This document shows, in pieces, positions 18,348-27,680 of a stretch of 64,000 nucleotides of DNA; within the stretch, counting starts at the first letter, position 1, and the number at the start of each line of letters is the position of its first letter. Source of the DNA: AP-15 sp963846635. GTDB taxonomy: Bacteria > Pseudomonadota > Alphaproteobacteria > ATCC43930 > CGMCC-115725. The stretch is from the NCBI GenBank assembly GCA_963846635.1, contig CAWJXM010000022.1, positions 1 to 64,000 of the forward strand. The letters run 5' to 3'. The notes beneath the pieces were generated by a model. It ran no database searches. It was not told the origin of the DNA and saw only the letters and a list, made by a program, of their open reading frames with translations. The position numbers were made by a program, and so were the translations under genes.

Positions 18348-19087
18348 CGGCCGCGTTCGAGCCACTGCGCGATCGTGATTTCGACGGCACGCGCTAAAAA
18401 GCTCAGCAATTCGGTGCCCAGCCCAGGGTGGAACGCGTCGGCTTTGCGCGTGCCGATACACATGATCCCCGCCGGCCCCGAGCGGCCAAACGATAATCGC
18501 ACCAGAGCCTGCGAGCGAACCAGCCCCGCGGCAGCCCCGAACAGGGTCGGGTCGCCCTTTACATCGGTGCACAGCATAACGTCGCGATCAGCGCCGAGCA
18601 GTTCATCTACCATCCCGGAGCGCAGGAGATGGATGCCCGGGAGTGGCAGCCGCGTCGTCCGCGCCACGGTGCTTTCGATGCCGAGGGTGACGACGTCGAC
18701 ATCGATCAGGACCGCGAGGTCAATCGTAACGATCTGCAGCAGATGCTCAAAGCTCGCCGCCTTTAGCATCGTCAGCGCGGCTTTGTGGACCCGGCATTGG
18801 GTGGCGAGATTGCCTCGGCTGAGTGCAATCAGCTTCTTGTGCTCATCTTGCACACGCAGCAAATCGTTCCGCAGGCGTTCGAGCATAAAATGCTGAAAAT
18901 CGAGCACACTGTCGCCGCTGTTGCGGGTCGGTGCCTTCAGCAGCTGCAGTGCGCCGGGATGCCGGTCGAGAAAGTCAGGATGATCGCGCAGATAGGCGAT
19001 GACATCGGCGGCACGTGGGGCGCTCGGAAGACGAGGCGCCAACTCCTCGCCGAGTGGCTTTGGCTGGTCGTGTGGGCGATCGGCCAC
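18344..19087 (-). CDS. DUF484 family protein
   Basis: GAF-like cytosolic protein of unknown function, conserved next to xerC in many proteobacteria. From GTG 19087 (GGAG 6 bases upstream) it has 247 aa, beginning VADRPHDQP. The family start is DVIAYLRDHPDFLDRHP, followed by a helical segment with DFQHFMLERLRNDL and a GAF-like half ending GIMCIGTRKADAFHPGLGTELLSFLARAVE. The longer frame to 19420 reads antisense to priA and was rejected. Translationally coupled to xerC. Confidence 0.88.
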   Translation of the reverse strand: MADRPHDQPKPLGEELAPRLPSAPRAADVIAYLRDHPDFLDRHPGALQLLKAPTRNSGDSVLDFQHFMLERLRNDLLRVQDEHKKLIALSRGNLATQCRVHKAALTMLKAASFEHLLQIVTIDLAVLIDVDVVTLGIESTVARTTRLPLPGIHLLRSGMVDELLGADRDVMLCTDVKGDPTLFGAAAGLVRSQALVRLSFGRSGPAGIMCIGTRKADAFHPGLGTELLSFLARAVEITIAQWLERGR

Positions 19088-19243
19088 CGCTAACTCCAGG
19101 GTGTAGCGCCGAACGGCGCGCAGCCTCGAAGCCCGACGGCGGCAAAAAAAGACATCATAGTGAGTGACCCGAAACCTTTCCGTAACAAGATGATCGAACC
19201 CAAGACCGCTTGCTGCCCGCCGAACCCGAAGAGAGTGTAGCCG

Positions 19244-21538
19244 ATGCCCGAGCATCACGCCAGTTCCGAGGCTGTTGCGACCCGAGACGCCGATGGAGCA
19301 TTGCCGTGCCGTGCCGCCAAAGCTCCAGGGCGGCGCGTTCGGGTGCTTCTCCCGCTGCCGTTGCGGGATGCGTTCGACTACCGGGTTCCGGACGGCATGC
19401 CGCGGCCTGAGGCGGGCCAATTTGTTCGCGTGCCGCTCGGCTCGCGCAGCCTCGTCGGCGTCGTGTGGGACGATGATGGTGACCGCGAAGCGGAAGCTGC
19501 CGGGATTGCTCCCGATCGGCTAAAGCCTTTGAAACAACTCCTAGAATTACCACCACTCGCACCGAGCCTGCGTCGATTCGTCGAGCGCGTCGCCGACTAT
19601 ACAATGGCGCCCCCTGGTGCCGTGTTGCGAATGACCATGAGCGTCGCCGAAGCGTTGCAGCCGCCACGCCCGCGTCGGTTGTGCACGCTCGCACCCGCCG
19701 GATTGGCCGCGCTCGGAGAAGATGTCGCGGCAACCCGGCTGACCGCCGCGCGCCGCCGGGTCCTCGAAACCTTGCGCGATAGCCCGCCGCTCCCCATCGC
19801 TGAAGCCGCCCGACTTGCTGCATGCGGCGCCGGAGTGGTCCGTGACCTCGTTGCCAACGGATTGGTGCAAGAGCGCCTCGTCGCAGTCGAAGCACCAGCC
19901 CCGCAATTGCCCGATTGGCGCGCAACGGGCGTCCAGCTTTCTGCGGACCAAACGGCGGCTGCAAGCCAGCTTGTCGCGCGCGTCGAGGCCAGCGATTTTA
20001 GCGTCACCTTGCTCGACGGCGTCACCGGCTCGGGTAAGACCGAAACCTATTTTGCGGCAATCGCCGCAGCACTCGCCGCGGGTCGGCAAGTTGTGGTGCT
20101 GCTGCCGGAAATTGCTCTCGGCGCGCAGTGGTTGCAGCGCTTTCGCGACTGGTTTGGTGCCACACCCGCGCAATGGCATTCGGAAATCGGTCAGGGTGAG
20201 CGACGCGATATCTGGCGCGCCATCGCTGCCGGCCGGGCCCGGGTCGTCGTCGGCGCGCGCTCGGCGCTATTTTTGCCATTTCCCGAACTAGGCCTGATCG
20301 TCGTCGATGAGGAGCACGATCCGTCCTACAAACAGGAAGACGGGGTTTGCTATCAGGCCCGCGATATGGCGGTGCTGCGCGCGTCATTGGCGGGCATCCC
20401 GATCGTGCTGGTCTCGGCCACACCATCGCTCGAAACCATCGTCAATGTAGCGCGTGGCCGCTACCAGCGCGTCAGCCTGCCGCGCCGCCATGCCGAGGCC
20501 ACACTCCCCGAAGTGCGGCTCGTCGATTTGCGGCGCGAGCGGATGGAGCCCGGCCGCTTCCTGTCGCCACCCGTGGTCGCCGCCCTCGCCGAGACCTTTG
20601 CTGCGGGCGAGCAGGCATTATTGTTTTTGAATAGGCGCGGCTATGCGCCGCTGACCCTGTGCCGTGCCTGCGGCCACCGCTTTCAATGCCCCAATTGCAG
20701 CGCTTGGCTGGTTGAGCATCGCTTCACGCGACGACTGTTGTGCCATCACTGCGGTCACGCCGAGCCGGTGCCGCCGCTGTGTCCCGAATGCATGACAGCC
20801 GATGTGCTGGTGCCGTGCGGGCCGGGGGTCGAGCGGCTCTTTGAGGAGGTGTCCGCACGATTTCCCGCGGTCCGCGCGGCGCTGATGGTCAGCGATGTGA
20901 TGACCGGGCCACGGGCCGCGGCCGAACTGGCCCTCGCGATGACCGAGCGGCGCATCGATGTGTTGATCGGGACCCAGATCGTCGCCAAGGGGCATCATTT
21001 TCCGATGCTGACCTTGGTCGGCGTTGTCGATGCCGATCTCGGGCTGGTTGGCGGTGATCTGCGGGCAGCTGAGCGGACCTACCAATTGTTGCATCAGGTG
21101 GGTGGTCGCGCAGGTCGCGCCGATCGCAAGGGCCGTGTACTGATCCAGACGTTTATGCCGGATGAGCCGGTCATGAGGGCGCTAGCTGCGGGCGACCGCG
21201 ACCGATTTCTTGAAGCCGAAGCAGCAGCCCGGCGCTCGGCAGGGTTGCCGCCTTTTGGCCGGCTCGCGGCACTGATCGTCAGCGCCGCCGATGCCGAAGC
21301 TGCCGATTTCGCCGCCCGGGCGATCGCCCGCGCGGCTCCGCAATTACCTGGCGTGGTCGTATTGGGGCCGGCGCCGGCGCCGCTCGCGATCCTGCGCGGG
21401 CATCACCGCCGCCGATTTCTGTTAAAGGCGGAACGGCACGTAAAATTGCAAATGGTGATCCGTGAGTGGTTGTCGCGGGTTCGCCTCGGCGGTTCGGCGC
21501 GGCTGCAGATCGACATCGACCCTTACAGCTTTTTGTAA
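19244..21538 (+). CDS. priA: primosomal protein N' (PriA helicase)
   Basis: Replication-restart helicase, 764 aa. The DNA-binding N-terminal domain (RVLLPLPLRDAFDYRVPDG) is followed by helicase motifs: Walker A DGVTGSGKTETY, Walker B VDEEHDPSYK, SATPSLET, and a C-terminal HQVGGRAGRADRKG. The zinc-binding segment CRACGHRFQCPNC / CHHCGHAEPVPPLCPEC sits between the helicase lobes. Intact and of normal length. Divergent from DUF484-xerC across 156 bp. Confidence 0.97.
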   Translation: MPEHHASSEAVATRDADGALPCRAAKAPGRRVRVLLPLPLRDAFDYRVPDGMPRPEAGQFVRVPLGSRSLVGVVWDDDGDREAEAAGIAPDRLKPLKQLLELPPLAPSLRRFVERVADYTMAPPGAVLRMTMSVAEALQPPRPRRLCTLAPAGLAALGEDVAATRLTAARRRVLETLRDSPPLPIAEAARLAACGAGVVRDLVANGLVQERLVAVEAPAPQLPDWRATGVQLSADQTAAASQLVARVEASDFSVTLLDGVTGSGKTETYFAAIAAALAAGRQVVVLLPEIALGAQWLQRFRDWFGATPAQWHSEIGQGERRDIWRAIAAGRARVVVGARSALFLPFPELGLIVVDEEHDPSYKQEDGVCYQARDMAVLRASLAGIPIVLVSATPSLETIVNVARGRYQRVSLPRRHAEATLPEVRLVDLRRERMEPGRFLSPPVVAALAETFAAGEQALLFLNRRGYAPLTLCRACGHRFQCPNCSAWLVEHRFTRRLLCHHCGHAEPVPPLCPECMTADVLVPCGPGVERLFEEVSARFPAVRAALMVSDVMTGPRAAAELALAMTERRIDVLIGTQIVAKGHHFPMLTLVGVVDADLGLVGGDLRAAERTYQLLHQVGGRAGRADRKGRVLIQTFMPDEPVMRALAAGDRDRFLEAEAAARRSAGLPPFGRLAALIVSAADAEAADFAARAIARAAPQLPGVVVLGPAPAPLAILRGHHRRRFLLKAERHVKLQMVIREWLSRVRLGGSARLQIDIDPYSFL

Positions 21539-21654
21539 GTTGGAGCGCAGGCCTTCTCGATGGCCACGCCGGATTTCTCTAAACCACTTTAAACAGCGCT
21601 CGACCGCCGCGACGCGCTGTCAAGCCGTGTATTTACGCGTTATCGCAGAATACG

Positions 21655-22110
21655 TCATCGGCCGCATCGCGGATGGGTTTCGGCCGGGCTCGCCGCCTGG
21701 GCTACCGCATAATTATGCAATCCCTTCGGATCGAGAGTGCTCGCCATCTTGAGCAAGTTGGCTGACTGCTGGCACACGACCGCGGTCGGCATCGCCCCCT
21801 GCTTTAACGCAAGCGAGTTGGCGAGGCTGGTATTCCAGGAATCGAAGCGGCCCTGTGCATCGCGATACCCCTCGCGGCGAAAGTGATTGATCATGATTTT
21901 TTGATAACGAATGATTGCGTCTTTATTGCGGGCTCGAAACTCGCCATAGGTGGTGTCCCGGCATGCCGAGCTGACCACCATCAGATTGGTCTGAAATAGG
22001 ATGGCTTGCTCTGCTTCCTGATCGGTCGCCGAATAGCAACGGTCCGCGGCTAAGGCCGTCTGTAGCAGGGCTGCCAGGCACACTGCGGCTGCAATAAGAA
22101 TCTTTTTCAT
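21655..22110 (-). CDS. small secreted hypothetical protein
   Basis: From ATG 22110 (GGGGGA upstream) 151 aa. A clear Sec signal peptide, MKKILIAAAVCLAALLQTALA, precedes the mature start ADRCYSATDQEAEQA. Three to four Cys residues (RCYS, SSACRD, VVCQQ, PRCGR) suggest periplasmic disulfides. The mature part is helical, with FRARNKDAIIRYQKIMINHFRREG. I do not recognise a named family. The frame extends upstream to 22155, but without a leader there. Convergent with priA. Confidence 0.78.
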   Translation of the reverse strand: MKKILIAAAVCLAALLQTALAADRCYSATDQEAEQAILFQTNLMVVSSACRDTTYGEFRARNKDAIIRYQKIMINHFRREGYRDAQGRFDSWNTSLANSLALKQGAMPTAVVCQQSANLLKMASTLDPKGLHNYAVAQAASPAETHPRCGR

Positions 22111-22412
22111 CGCATTCCCCCGAATCTCCAACTGCGATACCAATAGCATACGCAATCACCAATCAGTTTCAACAGAAACCATTTCTTGCCAAAATCCCGC
22201 TTAATTCGCCGGCCAAGCGTTTGTTATTACTGGATGTGAAATCAGCTCTTATTCAACTGTTGGTCGATAAAGGCCGGGGTTAAGCAGACCGGGTCGGCAG
22301 ACCCATTGCGCAACCAAATTCTGTTGGTGAGTTCCAGGCTAACTTGAGGCCAGCCGGCTACGATGGCAGCAGTGGTCAACACCGAACGTGAGGGCCAGGA
22401 AGGGATTAATCT
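22111..22412. other. gene-free divergent intergenic region
   Basis: About 300 bp between the secreted protein gene and the SAM hydroxide adenosyltransferase gene. It is AT-richer at 22140-22260 (likely promoters). No repeat or further ORF seen. AGGAAGGGA at 22396-22404 is the downstream ribosome-binding site. Confidence 0.4.
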
Positions 22413-23138
22413 ATGATCGCGCTATTTACTGATTTCGGTTTGGCTGGGCCTTATACCGGCCAGATGAAGGCGGTGCTGATGCTGCGCGCGCCTGGTGTCC
22501 CAATCGTCGATCTGTTTGCCGATTTGCCGGCCGGGGACCCGAGATCCGCCGCCTATCTGCTGGCCGCTTATGACCGGTGGTTCGCGCCACCAATCGTGTT
22601 TCTCGCGGTGATTGATCCCGGTGTCGGCAGCAACCGGCGAGGGGTCGTGGTCGAAGCTGACGGGCGGTTTTATGTGGGTCCGGAGAACGGCCTGTTTGAA
22701 CTCGTGCTGCGCCGCGCCAAGAACTGCCGCGGTTGGGAAATCATATGGCGACCGGAAATGCTTTCCGCGAGTTTTCACGGCCGCGATCTGTTCGCCCCGA
22801 TTGCGGCTCGTCTCGCCGTGGACGGCCCTGACCCCGCAATGCTGCGCGAGACCGAGATCAGGCGGATGGACGATTGGCCCGATGATCTGCCCGAAATCGT
22901 GTATATTGACCACTTCGGCAATGCGATGACCGGGATGCGCGCAGCGGCGTTGCCGTCGGGCGCGCGCCTCGCGGTCAGCGGCCGTGTGCTGCACCGGGGC
23001 ACGACCTTTTCCGATGTGCAACCGGGGGTCGCGTTGTGGTACGAGAACGCGAACGGGCTTGCCGAGATTGCGGTCAATGCCGGGCGCGCCAATGGCGTTC
23101 TTGGCCTCACGGTCGGCGCGCCGGTCGCCCTCTGCTGA
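22413..23138 (+). CDS. SAM hydroxide adenosyltransferase (DUF62 / chlorinase-fluorinase fold)
   Basis: Hydrolyses S-adenosylmethionine to adenosine and methionine. 241 aa with the family landmarks LFTDFG at residue 4, VIDPGVGSNRRGVVVEA, YVGPENGLFELV, SFHGRDLFAPIAARLA and YIDHFGNAMT. The Asp/Arg/His set of the hydroxide-using branch (FHGRD) is present and the extra loop of halogenases is absent. Strong AGGAAGGGA ribosome-binding site. Monocistronic. Confidence 0.92.
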   Translation: MIALFTDFGLAGPYTGQMKAVLMLRAPGVPIVDLFADLPAGDPRSAAYLLAAYDRWFAPPIVFLAVIDPGVGSNRRGVVVEADGRFYVGPENGLFELVLRRAKNCRGWEIIWRPEMLSASFHGRDLFAPIAARLAVDGPDPAMLRETEIRRMDDWPDDLPEIVYIDHFGNAMTGMRAAALPSGARLAVSGRVLHRGTTFSDVQPGVALWYENANGLAEIAVNAGRANGVLGLTVGAPVALC

Positions 23139-23171
23139 TTCCGCGTGGTCGCGGGCGGTGTCGCGGCTGGT

Positions 23172-23756
23172 TTAAGGCATCACCCGCTGCTGGCGCCGGC
23201 GCTGTGCGCGATGGAACAGACCAATGGCGCAAGCGATCACTACGAACGCGGCGAGCATCGCCAGGCTGAAGGTGCGGGCAATATCACCAAGAGCCGCGCG
23301 AAAAGCGTCGCCGAGAAAATACCCGAGGGCAACAAAACTGACCGCCCATACTGCCGCAGCCAGAAAATTCAGGGTTAGAAAGCGAAAGCTGCGAACGGCA
23401 CTCACCCCCATCGCAAAAGAAGAGAAATTACGAACCCCATAAATAAAGCGGAACGAGAGAATAAAGCCGGTATTGTAGCGCTCGAGCCAGCGCAGGGCAG
23501 CATCGACACCGCTATGCCAGCGCGGGAAGCGGTCGAGTAGCCGCGAACCGAAATGACGGCCGACCCAGAACCACGCTTGATCGCCGGCAAAACTGCCGAG
23601 GCCCGTGGCGGTAATCAGCAGAATCGGGTCGAGCAATCCTTGCGCTGCCGCGAAACCGGCAAAAACCACGATGGTTTCGCCTTCGAGAAAAGTCCAGATG
23701 AACGCGAGCGCATAAAACCACTCGCCGTGCTCCGCGATCAGTCGATTAAACTCCAT
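23172..23756 (-). CDS. DedA / SNARE-associated Golgi family membrane protein
   Basis: Inner-membrane protein of the DedA family (undecaprenyl phosphate or lipid translocation has been shown for some members). From ATG 23756 it has 194 aa. Motifs: FLEGETIVVFAGFAAAQG, GSFAGDQAWFWVGRHFG, and RFIYGVRNFSSFAMG, the conserved G/F-R segments. Four to five hydrophobic segments, the last near SLAMLAAFVVIACAIGLF, and a basic C-terminal tail. An upstream ATG at 23792 is possible. Convergent with the SAM hydrolase gene. Confidence 0.87.
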   Translation of the reverse strand: MEFNRLIAEHGEWFYALAFIWTFLEGETIVVFAGFAAAQGLLDPILLITATGLGSFAGDQAWFWVGRHFGSRLLDRFPRWHSGVDAALRWLERYNTGFILSFRFIYGVRNFSSFAMGVSAVRSFRFLTLNFLAAAVWAVSFVALGYFLGDAFRAALGDIARTFSLAMLAAFVVIACAIGLFHRAQRRRQQRVMP

Positions 23757-23924
23757 CCCCAACCTGGCGCGCGGTTCCTGTGGCGGGCGCATGCTAAGTT
23801 TTTCACAGGCGCGGGTCGAGCGAGAATTTATTGGATGCAATATTCGGGCAGCCGAGCCGAGAAAACGGCACGCAGGAGCACCGCGCGGCGGTGCGCTCGG
23901 TTTTTCCGCAGATGACGTTAGCTG

Positions 23925-25390
23925 GACTTTGGCGCTTTTGGGGAGGTCAAGCGGCGTAGGACATCAGCTCTGCCAGACGCTGCTCCAGGGGCCTGGGATT
24001 TTCGGCGGTTCGTGCGCGTGCGCGCCAAGTTGGATAATCGTCCCGCCATAGGATCGGGCTCACCGCCTCCTCGGCCCACAGCACCCGTCTGACAGCAGCG
24101 AGACAGTCCGCGAACGTCGGATCCGGCTTGCGGTACCAGGCAGCGCCGAGCACCGCGAGCGTGCCGGTCCTTTCGGCCTGATCGGCCGCCCACAGCGTCA
24201 CCAGCGAGAACAGACCGAGCAGCAACGGCGTGGTCCGGTGGATGGCCCGATCCGACCACTGCCGTTGGGTCTCGAAGCCGAGATGGCGCCGGGTCTCTTG
24301 GAAGGTGGGCTCGACCGCCCAGCGCCTCGCATACCATGTCAGGATCTGCAGCGCTGACTGCGCGGGATCGGAGCAGACGAACACGCGCGTCTCGGCGCGC
24401 CCGGTCGGGTCCCGAGTCAGCACCCAGCGCACTGGCATGGTCTTGCCGTGCGCGCTCCACAGCGCCGTGCCGGTCGCGACATCGACCGCCCGCTCCGTCC
24501 TGCCGTCTTTCGTCCGCCATCCCGGGATGGTCATGCGCACCCACTTGGTGGCTTTCCGCACCGCCCGCGTCCGCGGCGCCAGCTGGCGGGTGCCGAGCAC
24601 ACGCGGCCTGCCTTTCCGGCCTTTCTTGCGCGGCGGGGGCGGGTTGAAGAAGCGTGCGTCCAGGCGGCAGCGCGCCACGCACACCGCGCGCTCTCGCAGC
24701 GTCCAGAACACGTCGAGGCTGGCGTAGGCGCCGTCCGCCACCATCACCAGCCGTCGGCCCGGACACCAGCGGGCGACCAGCCGCATGGCCCAGGCAGCCT
24801 TCTCCGGCAGTGTCTGGTGCCGCCGCTGCCGCCTGGTATCAACCTGCTCTGAGCGGCTCAGGATCGTCAGGAACGGCAGCCCCCATGTGCGTCTGGCAAA
24901 ACCGGGCCTGACCACCACCTGCAACGACAGCCACCGCAAGCCCTCGGTCTTGACGAAGACGCCGCGGCTCGAGCGCACTGCATCGCGCCAGATCCCCTTG
25001 TCGCGGATCCTGGCGCCGCGGCGCCGTTCGACGGAGTCATCCACGGCAATGACCAACGGCTCGTCATCCGGTACGAACGCCTTCTGCAGCAGGCCAAGCA
25101 GGATCTTCGCCCCTTGCAGGCCCGACCACTGCGCGCACGAGAGGAACCGATGGAACCGGCTGAACCCCTTGTCCGCGGCGCCGTCCACCGCCCGCAGGGC
25201 GGCGCACACCGTCCGTCGGTTGAGGCACAGCAACGCTCCACTCGTCAGCGCCACCGCGTTCAGCCATGAGGGCCGCGTAAACATCGCCGCGAACGGCAGC
25301 AGCCACAGCTCCATTGCCCGGATGCCGCCGGATGCATCAACCTTCGCCATGAGCCGCTCCCCCAAAAGGCCATACCGCGCCTCGTCTTGA
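23925..25390 (-). mobile_element. IS4/IS701-like insertion sequence, ends approximate
   Basis: One transposase gene flanked by short imperfect inverted ends: GGCGCTTTTGGGGAG near 23929-23943 and GGCCTTTTGGGGGAG (reverse complement) near 25350-25364. I could not fix the outermost bases or a target duplication. It is inserted between the DedA-like gene and the gene at 25406. Confidence 0.7.
23947..25350 (-). CDS. IS701/IS4-superfamily DDE transposase
   Basis: 467 aa from ATG 25350 (GGGGGAG 6 bases upstream); a TTG five codons earlier lies over the ribosome-binding site. DDE endonuclease signature: AVDDSVERRRG, VADGAYASLDVF, and the acidic region WAVEPTFQETRRHLGFETQRQ. An Arg/Lys-rich patch (PPPPRKKGRKGRPR) follows. 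Intact. Confidence 0.88.
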   Translation of the reverse strand: MAKVDASGGIRAMELWLLPFAAMFTRPSWLNAVALTSGALLCLNRRTVCAALRAVDGAADKGFSRFHRFLSCAQWSGLQGAKILLGLLQKAFVPDDEPLVIAVDDSVERRRGARIRDKGIWRDAVRSSRGVFVKTEGLRWLSLQVVVRPGFARRTWGLPFLTILSRSEQVDTRRQRRHQTLPEKAAWAMRLVARWCPGRRLVMVADGAYASLDVFWTLRERAVCVARCRLDARFFNPPPPRKKGRKGRPRVLGTRQLAPRTRAVRKATKWVRMTIPGWRTKDGRTERAVDVATGTALWSAHGKTMPVRWVLTRDPTGRAETRVFVCSDPAQSALQILTWYARRWAVEPTFQETRRHLGFETQRQWSDRAIHRTTPLLLGLFSLVTLWAADQAERTGTLAVLGAAWYRKPDPTFADCLAAVRRVLWAEEAVSPILWRDDYPTWRARARTAENPRPLEQRLAELMSYAA

Positions 25391-25405
25391 GGGAAAGGAG
25401 GGAAG

Positions 25406-26182
25406 ATGGCCGGGTTGCCACAGGGACCACTTCGCCGCCTACTCTCCCGGCTGCCGTCGCGTCTGCTCGCGCGACAACCTCCTGTCAGCCCGATGTCGCC
25501 GCCAGGGCTGCCTCCGGTGACCCGTGCCGAGATCTTGTCCCGCTATCGTCACCTGCGCCAGATCAGCAAGGAACAGCACGAGGCTGTCCTGGACATCACC
25601 GCTGCCGACGTGCTGCTCGACTGGGCCAGGCGGATCGATCTGACGCAAGGCAGGACGGTGATATCGGACAACGAATATGAAATTGTGCTCGCCGAGGATC
25701 TGGCGATTTATCTGGCCCGGTTGGGCCGCCCACACCCGCTCGACCGTTACGCCCGAGTTGCAGGTTTTGCGCCTGGCTCCGACGAAGCGATCGTGCTCGA
25801 GGCCATGCGCCAAGCCCGTTTCTCGCTCTGGCACATTGAGCGGCACCACGAAACCACCGGTCTGATCCTGCGCGACCTGCTGCGCGACGAGGAGATCTGG
25901 CTAATCGACGAGGCCCTAGCGAAGAACGTGCGGCCGGGACGGGAGATGGCCGCACGCCTCATCGTACCCGACCGCTTCGCAATGACGGCTCGCGTCATTG
26001 TGCCGATCATCCCGGCTCTGATGACACGCTCGGAGCTGATGGAAGAAGTGTCCATCAGAGCCCCTGCTTTGAGAAGCCTCCAAGGAAAGGCCCTTGCTGG
26101 GGACCCCCGTCTTGCCATCGGCATCTATCGCGCCGCCGTGGCCACGGGGGCAATGGACTTCGTCCGCTTCAAGCGAAAATAG
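25406..26182 (+). CDS. hypothetical protein
   Basis: 258 aa, cytosolic, no recognised domain name. A compact conserved-looking core starts at VTRAEILSRYRHLRQISKEQHE and contains VISDNEYEIVLAEDLAIYLARLGRPHPLDRYAR and LLRDEEIWLIDEALAKNVRPG. GGAAAGGAGGG stands 5-8 bases before ATG 25406, so that start is favoured, although the first 30 residues are low-complexity and ATG 25493 is possible. It begins only about 15 bases from the insertion sequence, which may have replaced its original promoter. Confidence 0.7.
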   Translation: MAGLPQGPLRRLLSRLPSRLLARQPPVSPMSPPGLPPVTRAEILSRYRHLRQISKEQHEAVLDITAADVLLDWARRIDLTQGRTVISDNEYEIVLAEDLAIYLARLGRPHPLDRYARVAGFAPGSDEAIVLEAMRQARFSLWHIERHHETTGLILRDLLRDEEIWLIDEALAKNVRPGREMAARLIVPDRFAMTARVIVPIIPALMTRSELMEEVSIRAPALRSLQGKALAGDPRLAIGIYRAAVATGAMDFVRFKRK

Positions 26183-26300
26183 GCCAACCTTTCGCTTACA
26201 AACGCACTCCAGCTCCCCTCAAAAGCGCTAAAGTCCAGGTGAGTACCGTCAGGTTGTTAAGATCGGATCTGCGCCGCGGCCCGGCAATTCGGGAGGAGCA

Positions 26301-26768
26301 ATGGCCGGATTGTATTTCGAGGAGTTCGAAGAAGGCCAGGTGTTCGAGCACGCGATGAGCCGCACCGTCAGCGAAATGGACAATGTGTTGTTCAGCGCCT
26401 TGACGATGAACCCGCAGCCGCTTCATCTCGACGAGGAATTCGCGAAAAAAACCGAATTCGGACAGCGCCTGGTGAACAGCTTGTTCACCCTCGGTTTGGT
26501 CATTGGCATCAGCGTCGGCGAGACGACGCTCGGCACGACGATCGCCAATCTCGGTATGAGTGATGTTCGCTTCCCCAAGCCGGTGTTTCACGGCGACACG
26601 CTGCGCGTGCGCACGATCGTGCGAGCCAAACGCAAGAGCAAATCTCGGCCCGAAGCGGGCATTGTCGAGTTCGAGCACCAAGGCATCAACCAGCGCGGTG
26701 AGACCATCGCGATCTGCCGGCGCGCCGGGCTGATGATGTGCCGGCCATCCGCGGCCAACGAGGGCTGA
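26301..26768 (+). CDS. MaoC family dehydratase
   Basis: Hot-dog-fold (R)-specific enoyl-CoA hydratase-like protein, 155 aa. The hydratase motif region MNPQPLHLDEEFAKKTEFGQ (Asp/His pair) is present, then the central helix NSLFTLGLVIGISVGE. GGGAGGAG precedes ATG 26301. Its stop overlaps the next gene's start context (TGAATG), so it is an operon with the CoA-ester lyase; such pairs act in branched dicarboxyl-CoA routes such as mesaconyl-CoA hydration followed by C-C cleavage. Actual substrate not shown. Confidence 0.88.
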   Translation: MAGLYFEEFEEGQVFEHAMSRTVSEMDNVLFSALTMNPQPLHLDEEFAKKTEFGQRLVNSLFTLGLVIGISVGETTLGTTIANLGMSDVRFPKPVFHGDTLRVRTIVRAKRKSKSRPEAGIVEFEHQGINQRGETIAICRRAGLMMCRPSAANEG

Positions 26769-27680
26769 ATGCGCTCATTCCTATTCGTTCCAGCCGACAG
26801 CGAGCGCAAACTCGCCCGTGGACCGCAATCCGGTGCCGATGCATTGATTCTCGATCTCGAAGATTCGGTAGTGCCGGCAAACCGTCCGACCGCGCGAATC
26901 CTTGCCCGCGGGTTTCTCGATGCGACCGCATCGAGCAATTTTCAGCGTTGGGTGCGGATCAATCCTCTCGCGAGCGATGCAGCGCTCGAGGATCTCGCCG
27001 CGGTGGTACCGGGCCGGCCGGATGGGATCCTGCTGCCAAAATGCGTTCCCGAGGATTTGCGCACGCTCGACCATTATCTCTCGGCGCTTGAGATGGCTGC
27101 CGCCCTTTCGATCGGTGGCATCAGGATAATCGCGATTGCGACCGAAACGCCGGCGGCAATGTTCGCGATCGGCAATTATGCCGGGGTATCGCCGCGGCTC
27201 GCCGGCATCACCTGGGGGGCCGAGGATCTCGCCGCGTGCATTGGCGGCAGCAACCGCCGCGCCGACGGGACCTATGACGATGTTTATCGACTCGCGCGCT
27301 CTTTGTGCCTGCTGGCCGCCTCGGCCGCCGGGGTGGCGCCGATCGATACGATCTACACCGATTTTCGTGACGAAGCCGGGCTGCAGGAAGAGTGCGCGGC
27401 GGCCAAGCGTTCGGGCTTTATCGGCAAGATGGCGATCCATCCGGCCCAGATCGCGGCCATCAACCGCGGCTTTGCCGCGACCGAGGAGGAGCTCGCCTGG
27501 GCGCGCAAAGTGGTCGCGCTGTTCGCCGAAAACCCCGAGGCCGGCACCATCGCACTCGACGGCAAGATGCTCGATCGGCCCCATCTGACCTTCGCGCGCC
27601 GGCTGCTCGGGGTGGCCCGGCCTAAGCTCAGCGCGCCGCGCGTTCCAAAAACCGCTCGGCGAGCCGCGCCAGAAAGCTGA
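26769..27680 (+). CDS. CoA ester lyase (HpcH/HpaI, malyl/citramalyl-CoA lyase-like)
   Basis: Mg-dependent aldol cleavage of a 3-hydroxyacyl-CoA such as malyl- or citramalyl-CoA. 303 aa with RSFLFVPADSERKL, LILDLEDSVVPANR, AIATETPAAMFAIG (metal-binding Glu) and WGAEDLAACIGG. The tail after LLGVARPK is low-complexity. It starts directly after the MaoC stop. Its last 53 bases overlap the convergent M20 gene. The precise acyl-CoA is inferred only from the operon. Confidence 0.88.
   Translation: MRSFLFVPADSERKLARGPQSGADALILDLEDSVVPANRPTARILARGFLDATASSNFQRWVRINPLASDAALEDLAAVVPGRPDGILLPKCVPEDLRTLDHYLSALEMAAALSIGGIRIIAIATETPAAMFAIGNYAGVSPRLAGITWGAEDLAACIGGSNRRADGTYDDVYRLARSLCLLAASAAGVAPIDTIYTDFRDEAGLQEECAAAKRSGFIGKMAIHPAQIAAINRGFAATEEELAWARKVVALFAENPEAGTIALDGKMLDRPHLTFARRLLGVARPKLSAPRVPKTARRAAPES

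Noticed and set aside
18348..18572. 75-codon N-terminal extension of XerC
   Set aside because: Lies within the DUF484 gene in another frame; GTG 18347 overlapping the DUF484 stop is the sensible start.
19088..19420. N-terminal extension of the DUF484 protein
   Set aside because: It is antisense to the 5' end of priA and unlike the family; GTG 19087 has a good GGAG.
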